From Trinickia terrae (GTDB taxonomy: Bacteria > Pseudomonadota > Gammaproteobacteria > Burkholderiales > Burkholderiaceae): a DNA stretch of 64,000 nt. The DNA lies in NCBI RefSeq assembly GCF_005144415.1, contig NZ_SWJE01000011.1, positions 1 to 64,000 of the forward strand, given 5' to 3'. Numbering within the stretch: position 1 is the first letter of the stretch; every line of letters begins with the position of its first letter. A program made the position numbers and the translations under genes. Below the pieces are notes generated by a model. The model had not been told where the DNA came from, made no database searches, and was given only the letters and a program-made list of their open reading frames with translations. Of this stretch, positions 44,170 through 53,032 are shown one piece after another.

Positions 44170-44822
44170 CGTGGCGCGACCGTCAGGCGCTTGGCCGCAC
44201 GTTCGAAAAGCGGTGTCCTGGCGTGTCCCGCGCGGCGCGGCTCGCGTCGGTGTTCTTGAGCACGTCCCGAACCGCAACCAGCTTGTTCGGATCCGCACCG
44301 GTATCGCCGTTGCCGCTGACCGTCGACGTGATCGCCCAGATCGTTACGGTGCCGTCATTGTCGACACGTCCCGTCAGGTTCCGCAGCCCATCCGTCGCCG
44401 GCGCCCACGGCAGGCCGGTGACCGAGTTCGTGCCCGGCGGCTAGCCCGGCACCGAATACCGTGCACCGAGATTCAACCCGGCCTGCAGCGTATAGGCGGG
44501 ACTCCAGCGCTTCGTCCCGGCGCTGCACGCCCACTTCTGCAGCCCGGCCGCCGTTTGCCCGGCCGCGTGCGTGTAGAGATCCGCGCCGCCCGCGTAGCCA
44601 TCGCCTTCATCGGCCACGTAGAGCGTATTCGCATCGGCGAACCAGAGTCCGAAAGAGGCGTTGGTCTCGGTGAAGCGGAAGTGTCCGTTGCGGTCCACGC
44701 GCCCGACGGCGCGATCTGGTCGAGAACGATGCGCGAGGTGACGCCGAAGGCGGCGTCGTACAGGACGTTGTTCCAGACGTAGGGGTAGGCGCCGTCGGCG
44801 GGCGCGCCGGTGGCGGTACGTC
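44170..44822 (-). pseudogene. Decayed beta-propeller-like exported protein gene
   Basis: Reading leftward, homologous-looking segments appear in two frames. AYPYVWNNVLYDAAFGVTSR then IVLDQIAPSG (about 44822-44701) are in one frame; GHFRFTETNASFGLWFADANTLYVADEGDG and following are in another, so there is a frameshift near 44700. A TAG at 44441-44443 interrupts the second frame in VPG(stop)PPGTNSVTGLPWAP, after which ATDGLRNLTGRVDNDGTVTIW and PNKLVAVRDVLKNT continue. N- and C-termini are missing. The FADANTLYVADEG-type motif is that of repeat-rich exported proteins found in Burkholderia. Confidence 0.65.
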
Positions 44823-45103
44823 GAAGTCGAGGCTAGGGGGCAGCATTCATGTGCAGTCTCCGTACGGGATCGAAAGGGTTTTTCTCTGACGGAACAGCGC
44901 AACAGCAGGGGGTGACAGCGAGGTGCAAGTAAGGCGCGGTAAGGCGCTCGATACCCTGGCGGGACTTGATGAAGGATTGATTGCGGCGGGGTTCCAAGGG
45001 GAATCGGAAAATAGAAGCCAAATCCGCAAGGTCTTCCGCGTTTTGCCGAATGCCGGCTCGGCGATCATTGGCATTGGTAAAAAAGTAACGGCGAAGCGTA
45101 ACC
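44823..45103. other. Intergenic remnant region, no gene seen
   Basis: About 280 bp between the propeller pseudogene and the orphan kinase-like gene. No intact gene or clear promoter element was read. Confidence 0.4.
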
Positions 45104-46288
45104 GTGAAGACCTCGTTTGCAAGAGCGGCGCTGCTGTCGGTCGCCGTATTGCTCGCCATGCATGGCGGCATTCCACTTCCGTTCTCCGCGCCATGGCTCG
45201 ACGGCGGACAGGCGCTCGCCGCCGATTCGGCCGCGGCGCCGCACCCGCATTCGCGCGTGGACGCATCCGCTGCGCGCGCCGCGAGCGCTTTGGCGATCAA
45301 GCCCAGTGTCTCCGTCAAGCCGCGCATCGTCGATTTGAACGCGCCGCTCGTGCGCAACCTGCTGAGCGAAGGCTGCTTGCCGCAGGCGTTGGTCCGCGTC
45401 GCCGGCTCGCGTCTGCCGGAGAGCGGCGGCCAGCCGGATGCGCCGATCGATGGGGGCCTCGCGCCGCTGCTGATCGCCGCGCCGCTCGCGCTCCTCGGCG
45501 TGTGCCTCTGGTCGCGCCGCATGCAGCGCGCGATGCGCGATCTGGCGCGCACGATACGCGAGTCCCATGCGTGCGGCGGCGCATCCGCGTGCACCGGCGG
45601 GCCGCGCCGCGTGCGCGCCGCCGCCCGCACGTTCGCGGAGCTCATGTGCCGCCGCAAGTGCGCGCTCGACGAGCAAGCGGAGGCACTGTCGGCTTTCGGA
45701 CGGCACATCGACGTGCGGGTCTCCCGGTTGCGCCTGCGTGCGCTCACGCTCGGCAAGTGGCACCAGCGGGCGGCGTTCATCGAGGAGATCGAGGCATTTG
45801 CCGCCGTCGCGAATCAATTCATCGACATAGCCGCGCCGGGCGCGGCGGCGAACTCGGCGCTCGTGCCGGTCGATGCCTACTTGCGCGACTGGTCGCTGGA
45901 GGGCGGCGCGCTCGACGAGCGGTCGCTGCGCCTCGATCTCAGGGCCGGCCCGCAGTTCATGCTGCCGCGCGCGGCGCTCGAACGGATGATCGGCAACCTC
46001 GTCGGCAACGCGCTCCTGCACGGTGCGCCGCCGATCGAGATCGGCACCGCGCGCGGGCCGCGAACCTGCACGCTCAGCGTGCGCGATCACGGCTCGGGCA
46101 TCGAGGAGCGCCACCTGCCCGCGCTGCAACAGCCGTCCGTGCGTCCTGAAGCGATGGGCAGTCTCTGCGAAAACTGGGGGATGGGGCTCGCCATCGTCAG
46201 CCGGCTCGCGGAGAGCTGCGGGGCGACGCTGGTACTGGGCAATCATCCCGAGGGCGGGATGTGGGCGCGCATCACGGTGCTTGGGTAG
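45104..46288 (+). CDS. Orphan histidine-kinase-like protein with degenerate H-box
   Basis: A 394-residue protein with a signal/anchor at ~5-30, a periplasmic region, a membrane segment at ~117-136, and a cytoplasmic HisKA-like plus HATPase domain. The H-box region reads FGRHIDVRVSRLRLRALTL (H201), one residue shorter than H-x-x-x-x-P boxes and lacking the Pro and acidic residue after His. ATPase boxes are good: NLVGNALLHG, DHGSGIEERH and WGMGLAIVSRL. No response regulator is adjacent. It starts with GTG with a weak ribosome binding site. It is convergent with the Tad/glycosyltransferase operon. Confidence 0.75.
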   Translation: MKTSFARAALLSVAVLLAMHGGIPLPFSAPWLDGGQALAADSAAAPHPHSRVDASAARAASALAIKPSVSVKPRIVDLNAPLVRNLLSEGCLPQALVRVAGSRLPESGGQPDAPIDGGLAPLLIAAPLALLGVCLWSRRMQRAMRDLARTIRESHACGGASACTGGPRRVRAAARTFAELMCRRKCALDEQAEALSAFGRHIDVRVSRLRLRALTLGKWHQRAAFIEEIEAFAAVANQFIDIAAPGAAANSALVPVDAYLRDWSLEGGALDERSLRLDLRAGPQFMLPRAALERMIGNLVGNALLHGAPPIEIGTARGPRTCTLSVRDHGSGIEERHLPALQQPSVRPEAMGSLCENWGMGLAIVSRLAESCGATLVLGNHPEGGMWARITVLG

Positions 46289-46322
46289 CCGATTCGCCGG
46301 GCGCGAGCCGCGTCCCGTTCGA

Positions 46323-47588
46323 CTACGCTTGCCGCTGCCCCACGCGCCGCAACGCGACCCATAGGACCGAAAGCAGCACGAGCGGGCCGATCTGCGCGAG
46401 CCCCGCCCAGATATTGAAGTACTCGTAAAGCGGCAGCAGCCAGGCGAGCGCGACGACGGCTGCCTCGCCGCGCCGCCATCCGCTCTCGAGCCCGAGCGCA
46501 GCGAGGCTCGCGACGGCGATGCCGAGCCACGCCAGTTCGTAGTGCCACGCGTAGGGCGTCGTGAGCAGCGCGGCGGCGCCGAGCGTCATGGCGCGCAACC
46601 GGGCGTCGGCGGTGCGCTTCCAGACATGCCAGGCGGCCGCGGCGGCGACGGCGGCCACGGCCGCCTGCGCGGCATAGGCCGCCGCGAGCGGCGCCCCGGA
46701 GAAGCGCAGCACGGCGAACGGCGTCGGCGAAGCGAATGAGAAAGCCACGTCGCGCTCGAGGATGAATTCGCGCGCGAGGCTCATGTTGGCGAAGAACCCC
46801 GTTAGCGAGCGCATCCCGCACAGCCAGACGCTCGCCGCCGTGAACGTCAGCGCGCTCGCCGCGGCGGCCGCGAAGGCGCGCCAGGCACGCGCGGCGCAGA
46901 GCACGAGCGGAAAGAGGAGCGCGAACTGCGGCTTGACGGCGAGCAGGCCGATCAGGATGCCTGCCGCGAGCGGCCGCCGTTCGAGCATGGCGATGGCGCC
47001 CGCCGCGAGCGCGGCCGTGAGCAGCGAATTCTGCCCCGCGACGACGCCGATGAACACGCACGGGGCGCCTGCCACGAGCAGCGCGGCAAGCCATGGCCTC
47101 TCGAACGTCCGAGCGAGGCCGGACACGCTCAGCGTGGCGCTCGTGTAGGCCAGCACGCCGAGCGCGGCGAACGACACATAGCCCCACGGATAAGGCCCGA
47201 ACGGCAGCCAGGCGAGCGGCATCACGGCGGCGAGGAAGGTCGGCGGATAGAACCACGGCCCGAAGCTGCCGGGGGGCGCGTGCCCCAGCATCACTTCGAG
47301 GTGCGTGAACAGGGAGGTGTCGTAGGCCTGCCAGGGCACGCCGTCGCGCGCCAACCGCGCGGCCGCCCAGAACACCGAGAAGTCCGCGCCGGGCCGCCCG
47401 GCGTTCGCCGTCGTGAAGCCATGACTCACGCCCGCCCAGGTGACGAGAAAGACGGCTTCGAGCACGAGCATCGCGAGACCGTAGACGACGAGCCGCTCGC
47501 GCGTCAGCCACCCGCGCGCACTCGGCGCAAGCGGGCCGCGTGTGACGGGCGGGAGTGCGAGACCGGCTCGCACCTCGTCATGCGGCAT
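46323..47588 (-). CDS. GT87-family (DUF2029) polyprenol-sugar glycosyltransferase
   Basis: A 421-residue polytopic protein with ~10-11 membrane segments. The early periplasmic loop GADFSVFWAAARLARDG with its Asp, YDTSLFTHLE, and FYPPTFLAAVMPLAWLPF are typical of the DUF2029/GT87 GT-C fold, whose members use polyprenyl-phosphate sugars. ATG 47588 is chosen for its GAGGAG ribosome binding site; it overlaps the preceding GT2 gene by 11 bases. It is the last gene of the Tad operon, suggesting it glycosylates an exported substrate such as the pilin. Confidence 0.85.
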   Translation of the reverse strand: MPHDEVRAGLALPPVTRGPLAPSARGWLTRERLVVYGLAMLVLEAVFLVTWAGVSHGFTTANAGRPGADFSVFWAAARLARDGVPWQAYDTSLFTHLEVMLGHAPPGSFGPWFYPPTFLAAVMPLAWLPFGPYPWGYVSFAALGVLAYTSATLSVSGLARTFERPWLAALLVAGAPCVFIGVVAGQNSLLTAALAAGAIAMLERRPLAAGILIGLLAVKPQFALLFPLVLCAARAWRAFAAAAASALTFTAASVWLCGMRSLTGFFANMSLAREFILERDVAFSFASPTPFAVLRFSGAPLAAAYAAQAAVAAVAAAAAWHVWKRTADARLRAMTLGAAALLTTPYAWHYELAWLGIAVASLAALGLESGWRRGEAAVVALAWLLPLYEYFNIWAGLAQIGPLVLLSVLWVALRRVGQRQA

Positions 47589-48618
47589 GGCTTTGCTCCT
47601 CGTCAACCTGCCGCGCGCGTCGCTCTCTCTCCCGGATGCCGCTCGCCGCGCTCAACTCGCCGACGGCATGGTTGCCGCGATAGCGGCCGCGCACGAGATA
47701 GACGGGGCGATGCTTCGCCTCGTCGTAGATGCGGCCCATGTATTCGCCCACCACGCCGATGCCGATGAGCTGGATGCCGCCCATGAAGAGGATGATCGTG
47801 ATGAGCGAGGCGTAGCCCGGCACCGGGTTGCCGAACAGCAGCGTGCGCAAGACGATGAATCCCGCGTAGCCGAAGGCCGAGAAGGCGATCGCAAGCCCGA
47901 GGTAGGTCCATATCCTGAGCGGCACCGTGCTGAAGCTCGTGATGCCTTCGAGCGCGAGGTTCCAGAGCCGCCATCCGGAGAATTTCGAGGCGCCGTGGCG
48001 GCGCGGCTCGCGCCGGTAGTCGACGATGACGGTCCTGAAGCCGACCCACGCGAAGAGCCCCTTCATGAAACGGTGGCGCTCGGGCAGATCTTGCAGGGCA
48101 TCGACGACGCGGCGGTCCATCAGGCGGAAGTCGCCGACGTTCTCGGGCAGCTTGACCTCGGCGAGCGCGTTGTGGAACCGGTAGTAGAGCGCGGACATGG
48201 CGCGCTTCATGAAGGTGTCGCTGGCGCGGTCGGTGCGTCGCGCGGCCACGACCTCGGCGCCCTTTTTCCATTCCTCGGCCATGACCGGGATGAGGCTCGG
48301 CGGGTCCTGCAGATCGCAGTCGATCGGGATGACGGCGTCTCCCGCCGCCTCGTCGAGGCCGGCCGTCAGCGCCGCCTCCTTGCCGAAGTTGCGCGTGAGG
48401 TCGACCACGCGAATGCGCGCATCGCGCGCGCCGGATGCGATGAGCGCATCGAGCGTGCCGTCGCTGCTGCCGTCGTTGATGCAGACGATCTCGAAGCGGA
48501 TCCAGTCGATCGCCTCCAGCACCGGCACGGTTTCGGCGAAGAACGGCTCGACGGCCGCCTCCTCGTTGTAGAACGGCACGATCAGCGAGATCAGCGGCTT
48601 ATCGGTCTCATCGGGCAT
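47578..48618 (-). CDS. GT2-family polyprenyl-phosphate glycosyltransferase (GtrB-like)
   Basis: A 346-residue protein: GT-A domain (~1-230) with ISLIVPFYNEE, the nucleotide-sugar D-x-D-like DCDLQDPP and VGDFRLMDRRVV, then two C-terminal membrane segments (~240-262 and ~273-297). This is the GtrB/dolichol-phosphate-mannose-synthase type, which charges undecaprenyl phosphate with a sugar on the cytoplasmic side. It begins 24 bp after tadG and overlaps the GT87 gene; the two fit as donor-maker and transferase. Confidence 0.9.
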   Translation of the reverse strand: MPDETDKPLISLIVPFYNEEAAVEPFFAETVPVLEAIDWIRFEIVCINDGSSDGTLDALIASGARDARIRVVDLTRNFGKEAALTAGLDEAAGDAVIPIDCDLQDPPSLIPVMAEEWKKGAEVVAARRTDRASDTFMKRAMSALYYRFHNALAEVKLPENVGDFRLMDRRVVDALQDLPERHRFMKGLFAWVGFRTVIVDYRREPRRHGASKFSGWRLWNLALEGITSFSTVPLRIWTYLGLAIAFSAFGYAGFIVLRTLLFGNPVPGYASLITIILFMGGIQLIGIGVVGEYMGRIYDEAKHRPVYLVRGRYRGNHAVGELSAASGIRERERRARQVDEEQSHAA

Positions 48619-48642
48619 GGTTTCCCCCGTTTGGCGCGAGTG

Positions 48643-49707
48643 CTAGAGCGCGAGCCGCGGCGGCGTGTACGCGCCGAAAGGCGGCCCGACGCCGCTCGTC
48701 GACACCGATATCTTGTAGTTGGCGACGAAGTGCCCCTGGATGTACTTGCTGCTGCCGCCGCACGAGTTATCGATGTAGAACGCCGCGAACGCGACGACCT
48801 GCACGTAGGTATTCGACGACGTGAGCGTGGCGACGGGCATCAGCACGGTCGTGCCCGTGGGCACCGAGCTGTAGAGCGTGGTCTTCGCGCCGGGCTCGAG
48901 CCAGATGCTGTTGCCGATGCTGATGGCCGACGGATTGCCGTCCGCGATGAGGGTGCGAATCGTCGGCGTGTCGCTCGCCTGGACGAGGAACGACGTCCAT
49001 TGGCCGGCCGAGCACGAGGAGGTGCCGTAGGTCTGGCCGTTGGTGATCTCGAACTCGTAGGGCGCGCCCGTCGTCGGGTCGATGAGCGGCTGGTTCGTGC
49101 TCGAGTTCCAGTATTGGTCGTAGATGCACTTGTCGAGCGCGACGGGAAAGAGCCCGCCCGCGTTGACCGTGCCCGGCGCGGCCATGATGGCCACGGCCGT
49201 CGCGCTGCCCGTCGTGCTGGAGACGCCGAAGAGGTGGGCGAGCAGCAGGCCGATGGGGCCGCCGTTGACGCTCGTCTGGCGCGTGACCGTGACCTGGACG
49301 GCCGGTACGTCGTTCGTGTCGTAGGAACTGAGCGTCAGGGTGGACGACTGCATGCTGGAGGGCGTGCCGGACACGTTCCAGTAGCCGTACTGGACCGTGT
49401 CCGTCGAAAGCGTCACGCCGTCCGAGGCGTTCAGCGAGATGCCGCTCGTCGCGGCCGTCGAGGCCGACGTCCAGCTCGGCGTGCCCGAGGTCGAGGGCGA
49501 GGTGGCGGAGTTCGACATCAGATTGGCGGCGCCGGCGAGCGCCGCTGCATCGGCGGCGTTCTGCAGCTCGTTGCGCACGACGGCCACGCGCGCGAGGTCG
49601 ATGGCGAAGGCGCCGAACATCAGCAGCGGGATCAGGAACAGCAGAAAGAACAGCGTCACGGAGCCGCGCTCGGCACGGTTTCTCGGACGGGTAGTGGCGT
49701 GTGGCAT
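48643..49707 (-). CDS. tadG: TadG-like minor pilin / pilus assembly protein
   Basis: A 354-residue protein. An N-terminal TadE/G-type leader and hydrophobic helix (RGSVTLFFLLFLIPLLMFGAFAIDLARVAVVRNELQNAADAAALAGA) is described here in parts: R-G-S cleavage region at ~15, helix ~20-42, then the Flp-associated N-Q-A-D-A-A-A-L-A-G-A motif. A long extracytoplasmic beta-rich Ser/Thr-rich domain follows. The start M at 49707 has GGGAGG five bases upstream. Tad pilus minor component; it could be a tip or adhesive factor. Confidence 0.85.
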   Translation of the reverse strand: MPHATTRPRNRAERGSVTLFFLLFLIPLLMFGAFAIDLARVAVVRNELQNAADAAALAGAANLMSNSATSPSTSGTPSWTSASTAATSGISLNASDGVTLSTDTVQYGYWNVSGTPSSMQSSTLTLSSYDTNDVPAVQVTVTRQTSVNGGPIGLLLAHLFGVSSTTGSATAVAIMAAPGTVNAGGLFPVALDKCIYDQYWNSSTNQPLIDPTTGAPYEFEITNGQTYGTSSCSAGQWTSFLVQASDTPTIRTLIADGNPSAISIGNSIWLEPGAKTTLYSSVPTGTTVLMPVATLTSSNTYVQVVAFAAFYIDNSCGGSSKYIQGHFVANYKISVSTSGVGPPFGAYTPPRLAL

Positions 49708-49723
49708 GGCGGCCTCCCGCATT

Positions 49724-50158
49724 TCACTCGTAGTTCATGGTCGTCGCTGCGCTCAGCGTGACGGAGCCCGTGATCGCGCTGAACGCCGAGCCGAGGACGA
49801 TGCCGTTGTAGGTGTAGCTGACCGTCACCGTGAGCGGATCGCCGGAGCTGGTGCCGCTCGGCTGGCTCACCGTGACGGTCGGTGTCGACGCCGTGCCGCC
49901 CGCGACCAGGTTGTTGTTCAGGTAATTGAGCGCGACGGTCTGGATCTGCGTCGTCGTGAGCACCGGCACATGGACGGTGACACCGGAGCGGGCGGCCTCG
50001 CGGCTCGCGTTCGTGATGATCGCCTTGTCGGTCAGGATGAGGCTCGTGTCGATGATGCCGAACAGCGTCGTCAGCAGGAACGGCAGCATGAGCACGAATT
50101 CTAGCGAGGCGACGCCGCGTTCATGGGCGCGCCGGGCGATGGGGGGCGCGCGCTTCAT
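49724..50158 (-). CDS. tadE: TadE-like pseudopilin
   Basis: A 144-residue protein with basic N-terminus, the TadE-like motif RGVASLEFVLMLPFLLTTLFG (Glu at +5 relative to the cleavage Gly), a single membrane helix and an extracytoplasmic beta domain. It is processed like Flp pilin by the TadV/CpaA peptidase and is needed for pilus assembly. Its ATG overlaps the tadD stop by four bases. Confidence 0.88.
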   Translation of the reverse strand: MKRAPPIARRAHERGVASLEFVLMLPFLLTTLFGIIDTSLILTDKAIITNASREAARSGVTVHVPVLTTTQIQTVALNYLNNNLVAGGTASTPTVTVSQPSGTSSGDPLTVTVSYTYNGIVLGSAFSAITGSVTLSAATTMNYE

Positions 50159-51075
50159 TGCGATGCCTCCGCCTGCGCGGCAGCAACGCCCGGCATGCCC
50201 GGGCTCGCGCCGGCCGATGCGGGGAGCACGGCGGCGGCAGGCGCCGCCGCCGTGGCGGCGTGCGCGCCGAGCCGCTCGCGCACGACCCGATAGAGCTGCA
50301 AGTTGTCGTCGACGGCCGAGGGAGGGAGCTCGAGCGAGAGGATCTTCTTCGCCGAGTCCGTGTTGCCGAGCACGCCGTAGGCGAACGCGAGGTCGGCGCG
50401 CGCCTGCCAGGGCGCGTCCGTGAGGCCCGTCACGTCGAGCAGGACGTTGACGCCCTCGCGCGGACGGCCCGCGAGCACGAGCGAGAGCCCGAGATCGACG
50501 CGCAGCCCGTGTTCGTCGGGATGCACGCGCAGCCCTTCGCGATACACGGCCTCGGCTTCGCCATGGCGGCCTTCGAGATCGAGCGAGGTGCCGAGACCTT
50601 CGCTGGCCGCGGCGTTGCCGGGATCCTTCGCGAGCAGCTGGCGATAGAGGCCCTGCGCCTCGGAGAGACGGCGCTGACGCAGCGCCACGCGGGCGAGCCC
50701 GAGCTGCGCGCCGGACTCGCCGGGCTTGGCCGCGAGGGCTTCTCCATAGAGCACGCGGGCGCGCTCGAAATCGCCGGCCAGATAGCGGGTGTCGGCCAGC
50801 CCGAGCCTCGCTTCGAACGAGTGGGGCTTGGCGGCGAGCACCTTGTTGTAGAGCGTTTCGGCCAGCTCGACGTTGCCGCTCGCGAGCGCGCTCGCGGCGA
50901 GCTTCAGATCCGCCGAGGGATCGCGCTCGGGATGCGAGAGCGCGGGCTGCAGCTTGATCTCGTCGCGTGTGCTCGAGCAGCCCACGAGCAGGGCGGCCGG
51001 CGCGGCCATGAGAAGCGCCGCCGCCAGACAAGCGAACGGGGAGGCTGCGCGCGCAAGGGCGGATGTCGTCTTCAT
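50155..51075 (-). CDS. tadD: TadD-type TPR lipoprotein
   Basis: A 306-residue lipoprotein: signal peptide with lipobox LVGC (Cys ~33), then about six tetratricopeptide repeats (~55-260; e.g. NVELAETLYNKVLAAKPHSF, RARVLYGEALAAKPGESGA, EGLRVHPDEHGLRVDLG). TadD proteins act at the outer membrane as pilotins for the secretin. Its start overlaps the tadC stop and its stop overlaps tadE, each by four bases. Confidence 0.87.
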   Translation of the reverse strand: MKTTSALARAASPFACLAAALLMAAPAALLVGCSSTRDEIKLQPALSHPERDPSADLKLAASALASGNVELAETLYNKVLAAKPHSFEARLGLADTRYLAGDFERARVLYGEALAAKPGESGAQLGLARVALRQRRLSEAQGLYRQLLAKDPGNAAASEGLGTSLDLEGRHGEAEAVYREGLRVHPDEHGLRVDLGLSLVLAGRPREGVNVLLDVTGLTDAPWQARADLAFAYGVLGNTDSAKKILSLELPPSAVDDNLQLYRVVRERLGAHAATAAAPAAAVLPASAGASPGMPGVAAAQAEASQ

Positions 51076-52052
51076 GGCTGTTGGTTATGGAAGACCGCGA
51101 TGAGGCGGATGATCGCCGGGCCCGCGGCGATCATCGCGACGGTCGGGAGAATGAACAGCATCATCGGCACCGTCATCTTCGGCGCGAGCTTCGCGGCTTT
51201 TTCCTCGAGCGTGACCATCTGTTCCTTGCGCATCGTTTGCGAGAGCGTGCGCAAGGCCTGGGTGATCGGGGTGCCGTACTGCTGCGACTGGATCAGCGTC
51301 GTCGCGAGGCTGCGCAACGACGGCAGGCCCGTGCGCAGCGCGAGGTTGCGCAGCGCGGACGCGATGTTGCCGGAGACCTGCAGCTCGTCGGCGGTCAGCT
51401 TCAGCTCGTCGGCGAGCGGCGGGCAGATGCGCGTGAGTTCCTGCGCCACGCGCTTGATGCTCACGAGGAGGCTGTTGCCCGCGTTGGTGCAGATCACGAG
51501 CAGGTCGATCGCGTCGGACAGGCACACGGCGATCGCCTTCTTGCGCTGCCGGGCCACGAAGCCGAGCGCGTACTCCGGCACGATGAGGCCGATGACGAAC
51601 GCGCCCGCCATCATCAGCGCGCGAAACGCGAAGATTTCCCCGAAGCGCGGCACGAACGGCCCGCCGGCGATCGCGGCGAGCGCGAAGAGCGTGCCCCAGA
51701 AAAGTTTCAGCCCGACCATCACGGCGACGGCGCGGCGGTCGCGAAAGCCGGCGTTCATGAGCTTTCCCGCGAGCGCGGCGCGCTGGTCGGGGCCGAACAT
51801 CGACACGCGCTCGCCGACGAACGCGAGGTGCCGGGAGAGGGTTTCCTTCAGCTGGTCGGCCGCATCCGGCCCGCCGGCGCGCGAGCGGGGCGTGCCGGCG
51901 CGCGTCACGGCGAGCCGCATGCGTTGCGCGATGCGGCGTCTCGTGGGCTGGCGCGAGCGCAGCAGCGTCAGGGCGATGGCGCCGGCGAGCAGGCCGAGCA
52001 GCGCCAGATCGAAGGCGCCGCCGGTGCCGAAGGTGTGAAGGAGCAGGTTCAT
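51072..52052 (-). CDS. tadC: TadC, pilus inner-membrane platform protein
   Basis: A 326-residue type II/IV secretion F-domain (GspF) protein. It has an N-terminal membrane segment, a cytoplasmic helical domain (AIDLLVICTNAGNSLLVSIKRV, TLIQSQQYGTPITQALRTLS, MRKEQMVTLEEKAAKLAPKM) and the C-terminal hydrophobic pair. With TadB it forms the inner-membrane platform for the Flp pilus. It overlaps tadB and tadD by four bases each. Confidence 0.92.
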   Translation of the reverse strand: MNLLLHTFGTGGAFDLALLGLLAGAIALTLLRSRQPTRRRIAQRMRLAVTRAGTPRSRAGGPDAADQLKETLSRHLAFVGERVSMFGPDQRAALAGKLMNAGFRDRRAVAVMVGLKLFWGTLFALAAIAGGPFVPRFGEIFAFRALMMAGAFVIGLIVPEYALGFVARQRKKAIAVCLSDAIDLLVICTNAGNSLLVSIKRVAQELTRICPPLADELKLTADELQVSGNIASALRNLALRTGLPSLRSLATTLIQSQQYGTPITQALRTLSQTMRKEQMVTLEEKAAKLAPKMTVPMMLFILPTVAMIAAGPAIIRLIAVFHNQQP

Positions 52053-53032
52053 CGCGACGTGTCCAGTCTCGCTATCTTGCGAATCAAGGTAAGGCCGATG
52101 ACGAGCATCACCGCCGAGACCGCCAGGATCTTGTGGCCCGCGCGCGTCTCGAAGAGCAGCATCGTGTACGGCCGGTTCACGAGATAGAGGAAGCCGGCGA
52201 GCACGAACGGGATGACCGAGATGATCTGCGTCGTGATGCGCCCTTCGGCCGTCAGCGCGCGCGTCTTGACGCGGATGTCGCGGCGCGCGCGGATGATCTC
52301 GGAGAGCTCCTCGAGCGTCTCTCCGAGACTGCCGCCGGTCTCGCGCTGCATCAGCAGGTAGACCATGAAGAACGAGAAGTCCGCGATCTGGAGCCGCTCG
52401 CCGGCTTGCGTGAGCACCTCTTTCAGATCGGCGCCGAGGAGCAGGCCGTCGCCCATCGTGCGGAACGCCGAGCGCACGGGCTCCTCGGCCTCGTGTCCCA
52501 CCGTGCCGATCGCCTGCACGACCGGAATGCCGGCGCGCACGGCGCGCACGATGAGATCGATCGCGTCGGGGAAGGCTTCGAGAAAGCGGGCGCGAAAGCG
52601 CTGCACGAGGAAGCGGTGGGTCATGCGTGCCGCCAGGGCGGACGCCGCAATGGCGAGCGGCACGGCGAGCACCCCCGGCAGATTGGCGAGAGCGCCTGCG
52701 ACGAGGGCGGCGAGGAACCCCGCACAGAGGGCCGCGACGATGAAGTAAGGTCCGCGCGGGCCGCCCACGGCGCGCACGCGCGCGACATACCGCCGGAACC
52801 AGACAGCGATGCGATTGCTGTCGCGCTCGAGGTTGAAGAGCGCGACGCCTTTCGCCTTCTTCTGCCGCACGGTCTTCTTGCGCTGTTGCTGGCTCGCCGC
52901 GAGCCGGCGCATCCGTTCCCGTACGCGCGCTTCCGGCCGGTTGCGCGAGAGGTCTAGCAGCGACAGCACGATGAGTCCGCCGACCACGATCATGAAGAAA
53001 GCCCCGATGGCGACGAGATCGGCGACGCTCAT
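52049..53032 (-). CDS. tadB: TadB, pilus inner-membrane platform protein
   Basis: A 327-residue GspF-domain protein: N-terminal membrane segment (~5-27), basic linker (QQQRKKTVRQKK), two central segments (~97-140), the F domain (FPDAIDLIVRAVRAGIPVVQAIGTV, ADFSFFMVYLLMQRETGGSLGETLEEL) and two C-terminal segments. It pairs with TadC. The start is the ATG overlapping the cpaF stop by four bases. Confidence 0.92.
   Translation of the reverse strand: MSVADLVAIGAFFMIVVGGLIVLSLLDLSRNRPEARVRERMRRLAASQQQRKKTVRQKKAKGVALFNLERDSNRIAVWFRRYVARVRAVGGPRGPYFIVAALCAGFLAALVAGALANLPGVLAVPLAIAASALAARMTHRFLVQRFRARFLEAFPDAIDLIVRAVRAGIPVVQAIGTVGHEAEEPVRSAFRTMGDGLLLGADLKEVLTQAGERLQIADFSFFMVYLLMQRETGGSLGETLEELSEIIRARRDIRVKTRALTAEGRITTQIISVIPFVLAGFLYLVNRPYTMLLFETRAGHKILAVSAVMLVIGLTLIRKIARLDTSR

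Noticed and set aside
47542-49761. A 739-codon plus-strand frame across the GT2 and tadG genes
   Set aside because: Its translation is low-complexity and has no family features, while the minus-strand genes have motifs and ribosome binding sites.
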